A stretch of DNA of 64,000 nucleotides from Herbinix hemicellulosilytica (GCF_002904165.1 NZ_CVTD020000008.1:1-64000), one strand, 5' to 3'; shown: positions 44,615 through 54,475, numbered from the stretch's first letter. Numbers and translations are program-made. The notes: generated from the letters alone by a model not told the origin.

Positions 44615-45877
44615 ATGGACAACCCGAGAAAATTGATTGTAGGTTTTGATCTGTGTGATGACTATTCACAGATCAGTTGTTTCAGCTATAAGACCTATGA
44701 ACCGATATCCATAAGTCCAAGTGATGATGAGGAAGATACCCTTATTCCGACAGCCCTTGCCGTAAGATACGATACCGGTATATGGCTGTTTGGCAAAGAG
44801 GCAGTACGTTGTGCGAAAGAAGGTTCTGCGGTACTGGTCGATAAGCTGATTACAAAACTAAAAAATAAAGAAGCAGTGGAAATAGACGGGCAAAGTTACG
44901 GTCCTGTAACACTTCTTGAAAAATATTTCAGAAAAACACTAACTCTTATAAAGAATTATTTCCCCACAGAAACAATAACCCGTTTGGTAGTTACCATAGA
45001 TGAAATGGATACGGACTTATTTGAAGGGATTTATGAAGCTTTATATATGCTTGGAATTGATAAGGACAGGGCTACCGTAATAAGCCACGGAAGCAGCTTT
45101 ATGTATTATGCCTTAAGTCAGGAAAAGGAGCTTTGGCTCAATGATGTAGGATTATTTGATTTTAATGAAAATGGGCTGTACTATTATCAGATTAGTATTA
45201 ACCGCAGGTTAAATCCTATGATAGCCGGGATGGAAAAAAGGGATTTTTCGGATACTTTAAACTATAAAATGTTAAAAAATAAAAAAGTTGATTTAAAGTA
45301 TGCATTTGAAACCATAGCCCATACTGCAATGTATAAACAAATTATATCCACTTTGTATATTACGGGAAGAGGTTTTGAGGGAGGCTGGGCAGATGACGTA
45401 ATCAAAAGCCTTTGTGCAGGCCGCAGGGTATTTATGGGGCAAAGTCTTTATACAAAAGGTGCCTGCTATGCGGCAAAGGAGTTGTCCGGTGATGAAAAGC
45501 TTGGGGATATAATCTTACTTAATAATGATATGATTGTCAGTTCCATATGGATAAAAGTTTATGTGGACGGGCATATAAAGGAAGTTATGCTGTCAGATGC
45601 GGCCGTTCCCTGGTATGAAGTAAACAGTGAAATAGAGGTTATACCGGATGAAGAGGCAGATATAGAAATCATATTCAGGAATATATTAACGAAGGAAATT
45701 ATCAGAGAGAGAATACCCCTTTATAACTTACCTGAAAGACCGAACAGGATGACCAGGCTGAAAATAAGTATATCCTGCCTGGATAAGTCCAAAGTCAAAA
45801 TAGTTATTACAGATTTGGGATTTGGGGATATATATCCTGCTTTGGGTGTAGCAGCTGAATATGTATTAGATATATAA
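44615..45877 (+). CDS. DUF5716-like protein with degenerate Hsp70/actin-type layout
   Basis: A 420-residue protein of unknown function. Its layout recalls Hsp70/actin-fold ATPases: an N-terminal LIVGFDLCDDYSQISCFSY in the position of the phosphate-1 loop, a second half starting VGLFDFNENGLYYYQISI in the place of phosphate-2 (glycines lost), and ITGRGFEGGWADDVIKSLCAGRRVF... TKGACYAA resembling the adenosine-binding end. The C-terminal about 110 residues form a beta-sandwich-like domain (IWIKVYVDGHIKEVMLSD...). ATP binding is therefore plausible but unproven. The ATG follows GGGGAATT, 39 bp after the DUF5717-like gene. The association with that gene is recurrent in my memory of related genomes. 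Confidence 0.75.
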   Translation: MDNPRKLIVGFDLCDDYSQISCFSYKTYEPISISPSDDEEDTLIPTALAVRYDTGIWLFGKEAVRCAKEGSAVLVDKLITKLKNKEAVEIDGQSYGPVTLLEKYFRKTLTLIKNYFPTETITRLVVTIDEMDTDLFEGIYEALYMLGIDKDRATVISHGSSFMYYALSQEKELWLNDVGLFDFNENGLYYYQISINRRLNPMIAGMEKRDFSDTLNYKMLKNKKVDLKYAFETIAHTAMYKQIISTLYITGRGFEGGWADDVIKSLCAGRRVFMGQSLYTKGACYAAKELSGDEKLGDIILLNNDMIVSSIWIKVYVDGHIKEVMLSDAAVPWYEVNSEIEVIPDEEADIEIIFRNILTKEIIRERIPLYNLPERPNRMTRLKISISCLDKSKVKIVITDLGFGDIYPALGVAAEYVLDI

Positions 45878-45917
45878 TAAGTATCAGTGAGAAACAAATG
45901 ACAAGTGGGGAAAGAGC

Positions 45918-46748
45918 ATGGGAAAACTAATACTGTGCAGCGGAAAAAGGACGGACAGGCCATACGTACTTCCGGATTCGGGAGAGAGGATATATTCGAT
46001 TGAGGAATTATGTTATTACATATATAATAATGTATATTCCATTGAAGAAGCCATGTTTACCGCTTCTTTGATAGACTGGATAGGAAAAGAGCTTGGCTTG
46101 TCCGAAAGAGCTGAAAAGCTTTATACATTAAAAAAACAGGGTGCCGATCTTAAAACCTTGATTACGGTAGTATTATGCAGCGCGGACTATTATACGGAAA
46201 GTGAAATAAAGAAGCTGCTTTCGGTAATAGACGAAATAAGAGCAATGCCTTCGGCAAGACGCCGGTATCTGAAAGCTAATGCTTATTTAAAAAGAAAACT
46301 GTATTCGGAGGCTGCAGCCGAATATGAAAGCCTGCTGGTATCTGAAGATGCAATAAACTTAGACCCTAAGTCGTACGGGGATGTACTGCATAATCTTGCT
46401 ATTGCCAAATTGCATTTATACGGTCCTGGGAAAGCCCTGGAGCTTTTTAGGCAGGCTTACGAAAGAAATCAGAGGCCGGAAAGCCTAAAACAATATCTTT
46501 ATACTCTGTGGCAATGCCAAGACAGGGAAATGTTTTATGAAAAATTAAAAGAATATAATGCGGACGATGAAACTGCCGCTAAAATTGCTCTTAAGCTGGA
46601 ACAGTTGTCAGACGAAGCAAGACTATCCGGGGATATGAAGGAATTGCAGATACTAAGGGCTTTGTATAAAACAGGAAAGACAGAAGAATTTGAGATAAAA
46701 TGCAAAGAGATGTTAGACAGGTGGATAAAGGAAATAAGGTCAATATAA
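45918..46748 (+). CDS. TPR-like helical protein, function unknown
   Basis: A 276-residue soluble protein. A short N-terminal segment (KLILCSGKRTDRPYVLPDSGERIYSIEELCYYIYNNVYSIEEA) precedes helical repeats of TPR character, clearest at RRRYLKANAYLKRKLYSEAAAEYESLL and LHNLAIAKLHLYGPGKALELFRQAYERN. The C-terminus is Lys/Glu-rich and helical. No catalytic motif is seen. The first helix signature CYYIYNNVY is shared with many clostridial proteins I cannot name. The ATG has a GGGGAAAG box, 40 bp after the DUF5716-like gene. Likely an adaptor for its neighbours. Confidence 0.75.
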   Translation: MGKLILCSGKRTDRPYVLPDSGERIYSIEELCYYIYNNVYSIEEAMFTASLIDWIGKELGLSERAEKLYTLKKQGADLKTLITVVLCSADYYTESEIKKLLSVIDEIRAMPSARRRYLKANAYLKRKLYSEAAAEYESLLVSEDAINLDPKSYGDVLHNLAIAKLHLYGPGKALELFRQAYERNQRPESLKQYLYTLWQCQDREMFYEKLKEYNADDETAAKIALKLEQLSDEARLSGDMKELQILRALYKTGKTEEFEIKCKEMLDRWIKEIRSI

Positions 46749-46798
46749 TTAACCATAAGGACGGATATAATTAACTTAAGGATAGGAGATATAATATT

Positions 46799-48001
46799 AT
46801 GGGTTGGCTTAAAAATTTATTTATTAAACCTGACAATAAGGAATTAAAAGAAAATAAGGAACAAGTTATACCGGATAAGAATAAGGAGCATATTTTACCG
46901 GTAAAAAGCAGTAAAGTTTCCGATTTTAACAAGTATGTTAGGGAAAACAGTGAAATTATAACTGAAAGCCATCGCTTAATAGAGGAAGCCAAGACGGAAT
47001 ATCAGGCGGTGACCTCATATTTGACCGATATACAAAAAATAGATATGATTCCCATGGAGCAAAGGGGGGAATTGGAAGAGGCGGCAAGTAATATCGTAAA
47101 CTTAAGCAAAGAAAGGGAAATGATCCAAAACAGAAAGTATGATATCACAGATACCCAGTATCGCCTGTTTGAACGGTATGAGATGCAAATTCCGAAAGAA
47201 TTGGCGGCAGTCAAAGAAGCGGAAAGCTATCAGGAAAGTATTGAGTCAGATTTAAAACGATTGGAACAGGAAAAGCAAAACTTTCTTAATGAAAAGGATG
47301 AAATTGCTTATAAACAGACTTTCCTTAAAGGAATTGCTGTTGCTACCTGCGTGATTATAGTACTCCTTTTTGCTATATTTGCAATTTTAACTACTTACAC
47401 AAATTCAAATATGACTCTTCCTTTCCTTCTTACGGTATTGATGGGCATGGCTACTGCTCTTTATATATTTATGGAAGCCAGAAAAAATGCCAATGATATA
47501 CAATTGGTGCGTATTAAACTTAACAAGGTTATTATGCTTGCAAATAAAGTGACTATAAAATCAGTTAATAACCGTAATTATCTGGATTATATATATAATA
47601 AATATATGGTAGACAATTATGAGCAGTTTAAAAATTGTTGGGAGCAGTTTGTCAAAATAAAAGATGAGAATAAAAAATACAGAAGCAATTCGCAACTTTT
47701 GGAATACTATTATGAAAGACTTATAAATGAACTTAAAAGATTTGGCGTTAATGATGCGGAAATTTGGATCTATCAGCCGTCGGCTATTCTGGACAGCAGA
47801 GAAATGGTGGAAATCCGGCACAGGCTTAATGTTCGCAGGCAGAAGTTAAGGGAAAGAATTGATACTTATCAGAAGCAAAAAGAAGAAGCAGCAAAAAACA
47901 TTATATCCATGATTAAAGCATGTCCGGAAAGAAAAGATGATGCTATCCGCATTCTGGATGAGTATAAAATACGCCAGGATGTATTGGAGTCCCAGATTTA
48001 A
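46799..48001 (+). CDS. Coiled-coil membrane protein, function unknown
   Basis: A 400-residue protein: basic N-terminus without a signal peptide, a long coiled coil (about 50-178, Glu/Lys/Gln-rich heptads), two closely spaced transmembrane helices (about 180-225: GIAVATCVIIVLLFAIFAIL and LPFLLTVLMGMATALYIFM) forming a membrane hairpin, then a second helical cytoplasmic region (about 228-400) ending in another coiled coil. Both ends should face the cytoplasm. It could anchor the three preceding proteins at the membrane; this is inference. ATG with GGAGA eleven bases upstream, 50 bp after the TPR-like gene; last gene of the block. Confidence 0.77.
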   Translation: MGWLKNLFIKPDNKELKENKEQVIPDKNKEHILPVKSSKVSDFNKYVRENSEIITESHRLIEEAKTEYQAVTSYLTDIQKIDMIPMEQRGELEEAASNIVNLSKEREMIQNRKYDITDTQYRLFERYEMQIPKELAAVKEAESYQESIESDLKRLEQEKQNFLNEKDEIAYKQTFLKGIAVATCVIIVLLFAIFAILTTYTNSNMTLPFLLTVLMGMATALYIFMEARKNANDIQLVRIKLNKVIMLANKVTIKSVNNRNYLDYIYNKYMVDNYEQFKNCWEQFVKIKDENKKYRSNSQLLEYYYERLINELKRFGVNDAEIWIYQPSAILDSREMVEIRHRLNVRRQKLRERIDTYQKQKEEAAKNIISMIKACPERKDDAIRILDEYKIRQDVLESQI

Positions 48002-48251
48002 GTATTATAACTCGCATATTATTGAGGATGCGAATGGAGAATACAGTGAAACCTTTCAAGGACATAAGCAGTAAGGGTTGTTGTTTTGTTTTATATGTTA
48101 AAGACAAAGAAATTTTTGTGTAAAGACGGATATAATGAGGAATAAGGCGGTTGCTATAGAGATAAAATGATGGATATAGTACAGAAAAGCATCTTAAGAA
48201 TTATAATAAAATAAATTCAAACATTATAAGTAAAAGAATAAAACTAAGCAC

Positions 48252-48280
48252 TTGACAGAAATGTAAACTTTGCATAATAT
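48252..48280 (+). promoter_or_regulatory. valS promoter
   Basis: TTGACA (48252-48257), 17-bp spacer, TAATAT (48275-48280), immediately before the T-box leader. Near-consensus sigma-A match. Confidence 0.85.
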
Positions 48281-48314
48281 AGTAGTAATCTTTATATTTG
48301 CTAAATGCAGTGAA

Positions 48315-48586
48315 AAAGAGGAGTAGGTAAGGAACACTTAACAGAGAGGACCATTCACCGGCTGAGAGATGGTCTATAAGCGGTCTTACCGAAGGTAGCT
48401 TTGGAGCAGCATTTCTGAAGCCTGATTACTACAGGTGTGTAGGAAATGACGGATTGTCCCCGTTAAAGACTAATGAGGTGGCTTTACGTATGTGAGTTAA
48501 TTGTATTAATTCATAAAATGTAAGCCATGAATAAAGGTGGTACCACGGTTCTTCGTCCTTTGCGTCGAAGGACCTTTTTTAATATC
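48315..48586 (+). ncRNA. T-box riboswitch (valine) controlling valS
   Basis: A leader that senses uncharged tRNA-Val and switches between terminator and antiterminator. The stem I landmarks are in order: AGAGAGG (48343 on), GGCTGAGAG (48360 on), GAAG then CTTTGGAGC and TTCTGAAG. The triplet before CTTTGGAGC is GTA (48395-48397), a Val codon, which I take as the specifier. The conserved T-box AAAGGTGGTACCACGG lies at 48533-48548, followed by the terminator stem ggttcttcg / cgaaggacc and a T-run (to about 48586). Confidence 0.93.
48547..48586 (+). terminator. T-box terminator stem
   Basis: ggttcttcg / cgaaggacc (one G-U) followed by six T residues. The 5' side overlaps the T-box motif, as needed for the antiterminator alternative. 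Confidence 0.88.
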
Positions 48587-48829
48587 CGTTTTTATACCGA
48601 ATAATCTCTAATCTATGCAAAATTTTAAGGACTTAATCCACCTTACGGTTTGATAAACTAAAATTTATTTTATAAGTTATTTGGTTAATCAAACCATCAA
48701 AAAAATTTGCTTAATAATCACTATGGTTTTTATGCTGTTTAGTTACGCTATAAAGATTGTAAAATTACAATTTTCAAAAAGGAAAGGCTTGCACAGTTTT
48801 TTCATAATTAAAAGAGAGGAGAGGTTACC

Positions 48830-51490
48830 GTGAAGAAAGAATTGGCAAAGACTTACAATCCCAAAGACATTGAAGAAAAGCTATATCAAAAATGGTTGGA
48901 CAACAAATACTTCCGCGCAACGGTTGATTGGAGCAGAAAGCCGTTTACTATTGTGATTCCGCCGCCAAATATAACCGGTCAATTGCATATGGGTCATGCT
49001 CTTGATAATACACTACAGGACATTTTAATTAGATTTAAAAGGATGCAGGGATATAATGCCCTTTGGCAGCCGGGGACGGACCATGCAAGTATAGCTACCG
49101 AAGTTAAGATTATCGAGCAGCTTAAAAAAGAAGGAATAGAAAAAGAAGACCTGGGAAGAGAGGGTTTTCTTGAAAGGGCATGGAAATGGAAGGAAGAATA
49201 CGGCGGCAGGATCATATCCCAGCTTAAGAAACTTGGTTCTTCCTGTGATTGGGACAGAGAAAGATTTACCATGGATGAAGGATGCAACAAGGCCGTAAAT
49301 AAGGTATTTGTTGATCTTTATAAGAAGGGCTATATATATAAAGGCTCCAAAATCATCAACTGGTGTCCGGTATGCCATACTTCCATATCCGACGCAGAGG
49401 TTGAGCATGAAGAAAAGGAAGGCCATTTCTGGCATATCAAATATCCTGTTGTAGGTGAAGAAGGATATGTTGAGATAGCTACCACAAGGCCTGAAACCAT
49501 GCTCGGAGATACGGCGGTAGCGGTAAATCCGGAGGATGACAGATACAAACATTTAATAGGCAAGAAAGTACTTCTTCCTATAGTAAACAGGGAGATACCT
49601 GTTATTGCCGATTCTTATGTTGACATGGAATTCGGAACCGGTGTAGTTAAGATTACTCCTGCCCATGACCCCAATGACTTTGAAGTTGGAAGACGTCATA
49701 ACCTTCCTGAAATTAATATCATGAATGATGATGCTACCATCAATGAAAATGGCGGCAAATTTGCCGGCATGGACCGTTACGAAGCAAGAAAGGCAATAGT
49801 AGAGGAGCTTAAAGAACTGGGGCTTTTGGTTAAAGTAGAAAAGCATATTCATAACGTAGGTACCCATGACCGCTGCAAAACAACCATAGAGCCGCTTATT
49901 AAACCCCAATGGTTTGTTAAGATGGATGAGCTTATAAAGCCTGCCGTAGAAGCCGTAAAATCCGGTGAAATCGAAATTATTCCTGACAGATTTAATAAGA
50001 TATACTTTAACTGGACAGATAATATCAGAGACTGGTGTATATCCAGACAGCTTTGGTGGGGACACAGAATTCCGGCTTATTACTGCGATTCTTGTGGCGA
50101 AATAATTGTAGCAGAAGAAGAGCCTTCCAGATGCCATGTTTGCGGAAACACCAACTTAAGGCAGGACGAGGATACATTGGATACCTGGTTCTCATCCGCA
50201 TTATGGCCTTTCTCTACATTAGGTTGGCCTGAAAAGACAGAAGATCTTGAGTATTTCTATCCTACTGATGTTTTGGTTACCGGATATGATATTATATTCT
50301 TCTGGGTAATAAGAATGGTATTTTCTGGATATGCCCATACCGGCAAGAAGCCTTTCAATAAGGTATTGATTCACGGCCTGGTAAGAGATTCACTGGGCAG
50401 AAAGATGAGCAAGTCCCTGGGTAACGGTATCGACCCTCTTGAAGTAATAGATAAATACGGTGCCGACGCTCTAAGATTTACCTTGATTACAGGAAATGCT
50501 CCCGGAAACGATATGCGCTTCTACTGGGAGAGAGTTGAAGCAAGCAGAAATTTCGCCAATAAGGTATGGAATGCTTCTAGGTTCATAATGATGAATCTTG
50601 AAAAAGCCGAGTTAACCAAGACTATTGATGAGAATTTACTGACTCCGGCAGACCGCTGGATTTTATCAAAGGCCAACAAGCTTGTAAAAGAGGTAACCGA
50701 TAATCTTGAAACCTTTGAAATCGGTATCGCAGCTCAGAAAATTTATGATTTTATCTGGGAGGAATTCTGCGACTGGTATATTGAGATGGTTAAGCCCAGA
50801 CTCTATAACGACCAGGATGAAACCAAGACAGCAGCCCTTTGGACTTTGCAACATGTGCTGACCGTATCCTTAAAACTGCTTCATCCTTATATGCCTTTCG
50901 TAACAGAGGAAATATTCTGCACTCTACAGGAGATGACCGGGCTTAAAGAAAAAGATTCAATCATGATATCCTCATGGCCCGAATACAATCCCGACTGGGA
51001 GTTTGAAAAAGATGCGGAAAGTATCGAGCTTATAAAGGAAGCCGTAAAAGGTATCCGTAACGTAAGATCCCAGATGAATGTTCCGCCAAGCAGAAAGGCA
51101 AAAGTGATTGTAGTCTCCGATAACGAAAGGGTAAAAGAAATATTTACCGAGAGCAAAGCCTTCTTTGCCGCATTAGGTATGGCAAGCGAAGTTTTGGTTC
51201 AGGATGATAAATCGGGTATCGGAGAAGATGCGGTATCAACCGTTATTCGAGGAGGAACAATCTACATCCCGTTTGAAGATCTGGTAGATATAGACAAAGA
51301 AATAGAGCGCCTGGAAAAAGAAAAGGAACGCTTAGAGCAGGAGTTAAAGAGGGTTAACGGAATGCTTTCCAATCCAAACTTCATATCCAAGGCTCCTGAA
51401 AGTAAAGTTGCGGAAGAAAGGGCTAAACTTGAGAAATATACAGATATGATGAAACAGGTTATGGACAGACTGGAGAGCCTGAAAAAATAG
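48830..51490 (+). CDS. valS: Valine--tRNA ligase
   Basis: Class Ia aminoacyl-tRNA synthetase of 886 residues; charges tRNA-Val. The ATP-binding HIGH-type motif is in [15 protein letters not shown] (about 44-58) and KMSKS is intact near 525 in [11 protein letters not shown]. The editing domain lies between them, and a zinc-ribbon-like CDSCGE... CHVCGN (about 418-440) is present. The C-terminal coiled-coil arm is clear ([26 protein letters not shown]), as in true ValRS. GTG start after GAGAGGAG. A T-box leader lies 245 bp upstream. Highly expressed housekeeping gene. Confidence 0.97.
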   Translation: MKKELAKTYNPKDIEEKLYQKWLDNKYFRATVDWSRKPFTIVIPPPNITGQLHMGHALDNTLQDILIRFKRMQGYNALWQPGTDHASIATEVKIIEQLKKEGIEKEDLGREGFLERAWKWKEEYGGRIISQLKKLGSSCDWDRERFTMDEGCNKAVNKVFVDLYKKGYIYKGSKIINWCPVCHTSISDAEVEHEEKEGHFWHIKYPVVGEEGYVEIATTRPETMLGDTAVAVNPEDDRYKHLIGKKVLLPIVNREIPVIADSYVDMEFGTGVVKITPAHDPNDFEVGRRHNLPEINIMNDDATINENGGKFAGMDRYEARKAIVEELKELGLLVKVEKHIHNVGTHDRCKTTIEPLIKPQWFVKMDELIKPAVEAVKSGEIEIIPDRFNKIYFNWTDNIRDWCISRQLWWGHRIPAYYCDSCGEIIVAEEEPSRCHVCGNTNLRQDEDTLDTWFSSALWPFSTLGWPEKTEDLEYFYPTDVLVTGYDIIFFWVIRMVFSGYAHTGKKPFNKVLIHGLVRDSLGRKMSKSLGNGIDPLEVIDKYGADALRFTLITGNAPGNDMRFYWERVEASRNFANKVWNASRFIMMNLEKAELTKTIDENLLTPADRWILSKANKLVKEVTDNLETFEIGIAAQKIYDFIWEEFCDWYIEMVKPRLYNDQDETKTAALWTLQHVLTVSLKLLHPYMPFVTEEIFCTLQEMTGLKEKDSIMISSWPEYNPDWEFEKDAESIELIKEAVKGIRNVRSQMNVPPSRKAKVIVVSDNERVKEIFTESKAFFAALGMASEVLVQDDKSGIGEDAVSTVIRGGTIYIPFEDLVDIDKEIERLEKEKERLEQELKRVNGMLSNPNFISKAPESKVAEERAKLEKYTDMMKQVMDRLESLKK

Positions 51491-51530
51491 AAATATGAAA
51501 AAGTAAAATATTTTAATAAGAAAGACGCGT

Positions 51531-51571
51531 TGCAGGATAGCTGTTAAAGCCAGAATGCCACGCGTCTTTTT
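51531..51571 (+). terminator. valS terminator
   Basis: Arms aaagacgcgt / acgcgtcttt (51531-51540 / 51560-51569), a 19-nt loop and a short T-run. Confidence 0.8.
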
Positions 51572-51856
51572 GTCATAAGTAAAAGAAAAAAACTGACTGG
51601 TTTAGAAATCTCATGATTTTATGTAATATCTTTTTCTGCCCGTTTTCTTTTTCTTATAGTTAACTTATATATTTTAATAATTTTCTTATATATTCAGAGA
51701 AGGCATAGAGTTTAATATGATTAAGTTTCGTATTTAATAAATGCAGAGGTTAGTATATTTGTAGCGGCAATAAAAAATAATATCTTTAGTTAAAGATATA
51801 CAAAAGGTTAATAAAGCCAGAATATATTTAATACAATATAATTTTATAATATATAA

Positions 51857-51885
51857 TTGACATAAATAAAATATCATGGTAGTAT
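51857..51885 (+). promoter_or_regulatory. Promoter of the SDR gene
   Basis: TTGACA (51857-51862), 17-bp spacer, TAGTAT (51880-51885); leader about 36 nt. Confidence 0.75.
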
Positions 51886-51927
51886 AAACCAAAGTATCAT
51901 AAACCTTCACTGAAAGGAGGAAGATTA

Positions 51928-52686
51928 ATGAAACTAAAAGACAAAGTTGCGATAGTAACCGGTGCCGCTTCGGGAATGGGTAAAGCAATAGCCATTCGTT
52001 TTGCGAAAGAAGGGGCGAAAGTAGTACTTTCCGATATAAATCAGCCGGCACTTGATGAAGTGGTAGCACAGATAAAATCAGAAAACGGAGAGGCATTGGG
52101 CATTACAGCAGATGTGGCAAAGAAGGAAGATACGGACAATCTGGTGGATCTAACGGTAAAAACTTATTCAACTGTTGATATACTCGTTAACAATGCTGGT
52201 ATTATGGATAACTTTGTTCCGGTAGCCGAGCTTTCCGATGAACTGTGGGATAAGGTTATCGGTATAAACACTACAGGGCCAATGAGGTTAATAAGAAAAT
52301 GTATGCCTATTTTCTTGAAAAACGGAAAAGGTATAATAATAAATAATGCTTCCATAGGAGGGTTATTCGGTTCCCGTGCCGGAGCAGCCTATACTGCATC
52401 AAAACATGCATTGATAGGTCTTACTAAAAACATCGGATTTCAATATGCAAACCTGGGAATACGCTGCAATGCCATAGCACCGGGCGGGGTAATAACCAAT
52501 ATACAAACTACTATGGATAATCCGGACAAGTTCGGTAAAGAACGGGCTATGTCCGGCTCTGCCAATAATCCAAGATTTGCACAAGCGGATGAAATAGCAC
52601 ATATAGCCGTATTTTTGGCATCGGATGATTCAAGTTTTGTAAACGGGGCGGTAATTACAGCCGACGGAGGATGGACAGCATATTAA
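51928..52686 (+). CDS. Short-chain dehydrogenase/reductase
   Basis: A 252-residue classical SDR, NAD(P)-dependent oxidoreductase. TGAASGMG (11-18) is the cofactor loop, with VVLSDIN placing an Asp at the end of beta-2, which favours NAD(H). NNAG and the catalytic Tyr155-x3-Lys159 (YTASK) with Ser in NNASIGG are present. The C-terminal GAVITADGGWTAY is the usual tail. The ATG follows AAAGGAGG. Substrate not deducible; 3-oxoacyl-ACP reductase or a sugar/steroid dehydrogenase are possibilities. It is an independent unit with its own promoter and terminator. Confidence 0.93.
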   Translation: MKLKDKVAIVTGAASGMGKAIAIRFAKEGAKVVLSDINQPALDEVVAQIKSENGEALGITADVAKKEDTDNLVDLTVKTYSTVDILVNNAGIMDNFVPVAELSDELWDKVIGINTTGPMRLIRKCMPIFLKNGKGIIINNASIGGLFGSRAGAAYTASKHALIGLTKNIGFQYANLGIRCNAIAPGGVITNIQTTMDNPDKFGKERAMSGSANNPRFAQADEIAHIAVFLASDDSSFVNGAVITADGGWTAY

Positions 52687-52744
52687 GTTATGAAAATTTA
52701 AATAGGTATTTAATTAAACTAATAAAAATTCGCAATGAATATAA

Positions 52745-52782
52745 AAAATGCCTCTGCTTTATTTAAAGCGGAGGCATTTACA
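52745..52782 (+). terminator. Terminator of the SDR gene
   Basis: Arms aaatgcctctgcttt / aaagcggaggcattt (one G-U) around a short loop, 60 bp past the stop codon. Confidence 0.85.
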
Positions 52783-52848
52783 AAATTATCTTTAGTATTA
52801 CATAAATATTAAATATAATTAATAATGAATTGTATAATTTAAATGAAC

Positions 52849-52877
52849 TTGAAATTAAATACCGTATACATTATTAT
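52849..52877 (+). promoter_or_regulatory. mgsA promoter
   Basis: TTGAAA (52849-52854), 17-bp spacer, TATTAT (52872-52877). Confidence 0.55.
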
Positions 52878-52943
52878 AGTTGTATATAAAAGCATATGAA
52901 TTAACAAAAGATTCTGAATAAGACAAGAGAGAGGAATTGAGTT

Positions 52944-53426
52944 ATGTTGCAGGATGAATATATTAAATTTACAATCGGAAAGCAAAAACATATAGCCCTG
53001 ATAGCCCATGACAGCAAAAAGCAGGAAATGATTGAATGGGTTGAGGCAAATAAAGAGATATTGAGAAATCATTTTCTTAGCGGAACCGGAACCACAGCCA
53101 GACTGATTTCGGAAAAAACGGATCTTCCGGTTAAGGCTTACAACAGCGGCCCTCTGGGGGGAGATCAGCAGATAGGATCAAGAATTGTTGAAGGGAATAT
53201 CGATTTTGTCATATTCTTCTGGGACCCGCTTGCAGCCCAGCCCCATGATCCTGACGTTAAAGCATTACTTAGAATTGCTGCCGTGTACGATATACCGATA
53301 GCAAATAACAGGGCAACTGCTGATTTTTTGATTACTTCAAAATACATGTCCGAAGAGTACGAGAGAAAAGTAATCAATTATAATAAAGTTATCAACAGCA
53401 GACTGAATGAACTGGCAAAAGATTAA
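52944..53426 (+). CDS. mgsA: Methylglyoxal synthase
   Basis: Converts dihydroxyacetone phosphate to methylglyoxal and phosphate, a bypass that relieves phosphate limitation or sugar-phosphate overload. The 160 residues are standard. The phosphate-binding SGTGTT (46-51), SGPLGGDQQIG with catalytic Asp74, and HDPD with His101 and Asp104 match the E. coli residues Asp71, His98 and Asp101 shifted by three. The ATG follows GAGAGAGGA. Monocistronic, closed by a bidirectional hairpin shared with the convergent LysR gene. Confidence 0.95.
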   Translation: MLQDEYIKFTIGKQKHIALIAHDSKKQEMIEWVEANKEILRNHFLSGTGTTARLISEKTDLPVKAYNSGPLGGDQQIGSRIVEGNIDFVIFFWDPLAAQPHDPDVKALLRIAAVYDIPIANNRATADFLITSKYMSEEYERKVINYNKVINSRLNELAKD

Positions 53427-53502
53427 TAACGAACAAGCCATACATCTGTTAATTAAATCAATAAAGCATAGTAAAATAAAGCATTTTAAATTTATATTAT
53501 AA

Positions 53503-53557
53503 AAAGCATCATTATAAAGACAGATTTCATTCTCTGCTTTCTTATAATGATGCTTCT
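53503..53557. terminator. Bidirectional terminator between mgsA and LysR
   Basis: Arms aagcatcattataa / ttataatgatgctt with a 24-nt loop, bordered by A- and T-rich tracts. Confidence 0.85.
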
Positions 53558-53587
53558 TTTATTAATAAAGTAAAATTACATATTATA

Positions 53588-54475
53588 CTATTCTTTATAA
53601 TCACTTGCCAGACAATCGATAAAATACCTGGCACCTTCGGATAAAGGTAAATCCAGATTGTAAGCTGCGACAAGCTTTCTTGTAGGAAGTTCCTGTTCGG
53701 TTTCGATTATAGCCAGATCTCCCAGGTCATTGATGCAAAAATCGGGTACAAAGGCGATACCGAGTCCTATTTTTGCAAGGTCTATCAAAAGGTCATTACT
53801 TGCAAGTTCAATGGCAGGAACCAGATCAAGGGAATGCTCCAGGAATAAATTATGCAGGAATATACTGGTGGTAGCCCTTTTTTCCAGCATCAATATCGGG
53901 TATTTTTGAAGTTCCTGAAAGCTTACTGGACGGTCATGCAGAGGAAAAACATCCTTTTTTGCAATAAATACATCACGAAATTCCTTAACAGGAATAATAT
54001 CCATCATATCATTCAGGGCAGGGTTAGGCGAGTTTGTAACAATAACGTCTACTTCGTTGCGTTCAAGCATCCTTGCGCACTGCATAGAGGTACCGTTGGA
54101 TACTTTTATATGGATATTGGGGAATTCTCTGTGGAACCGGTTTAGATAAGGGACAAGATAATATCTGCATATTGTATCACTGGCACCGATTCTTAACTGA
54201 ACGCCGACTTTGGGGTCGGCACAAAGCTGATTTTCACCGCGGGTAATTAAATTTACCGCAGGCTCAATATGCTTAAGCAGTAATTCCCCTTCTTTGGTAA
54301 GAGCCACCCGTTTGGTACTGCGGATAAATAACTGCTGATTTAACCTTTTTTCCAAGGTTTTAATGGACTGGCTGACCGCCGACTGAGATATAAACAAAGC
54401 TTCAGCAGCTTCAGAAAAACTTAGGCTTTTTGCCACATAATAAAATACTTTATACAGTTCGTAATTTATATCCAA
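53588..54475 (-). CDS. LysR family transcriptional regulator
   Basis: A 295-residue LysR regulator: winged helix-turn-helix in YKVFYYVAKSLSFSEAAEALFISQSAVSQSIKTLEKRLNQQLFIRS, then an effector-binding domain (about 90-295). The open frame runs up to 54541, but an AAAGGAGG box sits seven bases before TTG 54475 (LDINYELYKVF), and its alignment with the other LysR start (NINLEYYKIF) supports that start. Convergent with mgsA; its upstream region faces purL. Target genes are unknown, although it could act on the divergent purL promoter region. Confidence 0.88.
   Translation of the reverse strand: MDINYELYKVFYYVAKSLSFSEAAEALFISQSAVSQSIKTLEKRLNQQLFIRSTKRVALTKEGELLLKHIEPAVNLITRGENQLCADPKVGVQLRIGASDTICRYYLVPYLNRFHREFPNIHIKVSNGTSMQCARMLERNEVDVIVTNSPNPALNDMMDIIPVKEFRDVFIAKKDVFPLHDRPVSFQELQKYPILMLEKRATTSIFLHNLFLEHSLDLVPAIELASNDLLIDLAKIGLGIAFVPDFCINDLGDLAIIETEQELPTRKLVAAYNLDLPLSEGARYFIDCLASDYKE

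Larger units (their letters stand above)
51491..51927. other. Intergenic region between valS and the SDR gene
   Basis: 437 bp. It holds the valS terminator (51531-51571) and the SDR promoter (51857-51885). The AT-rich 280 bp between them show no gene, repeat or RNA that I recognise. Confidence 0.6.

Noticed and set aside
49025-49552. Long minus-strand open frame of 175 codons within valS
   Set aside because: Lies antisense to a clearly real gene, has no ribosome-binding site or family pattern, and is a shadow of the codon bias of valS.
49553-50137. Minus-strand open frame of 194 codons within valS
   Set aside because: Same reason: antisense shadow with a low-complexity translation and no start signal.
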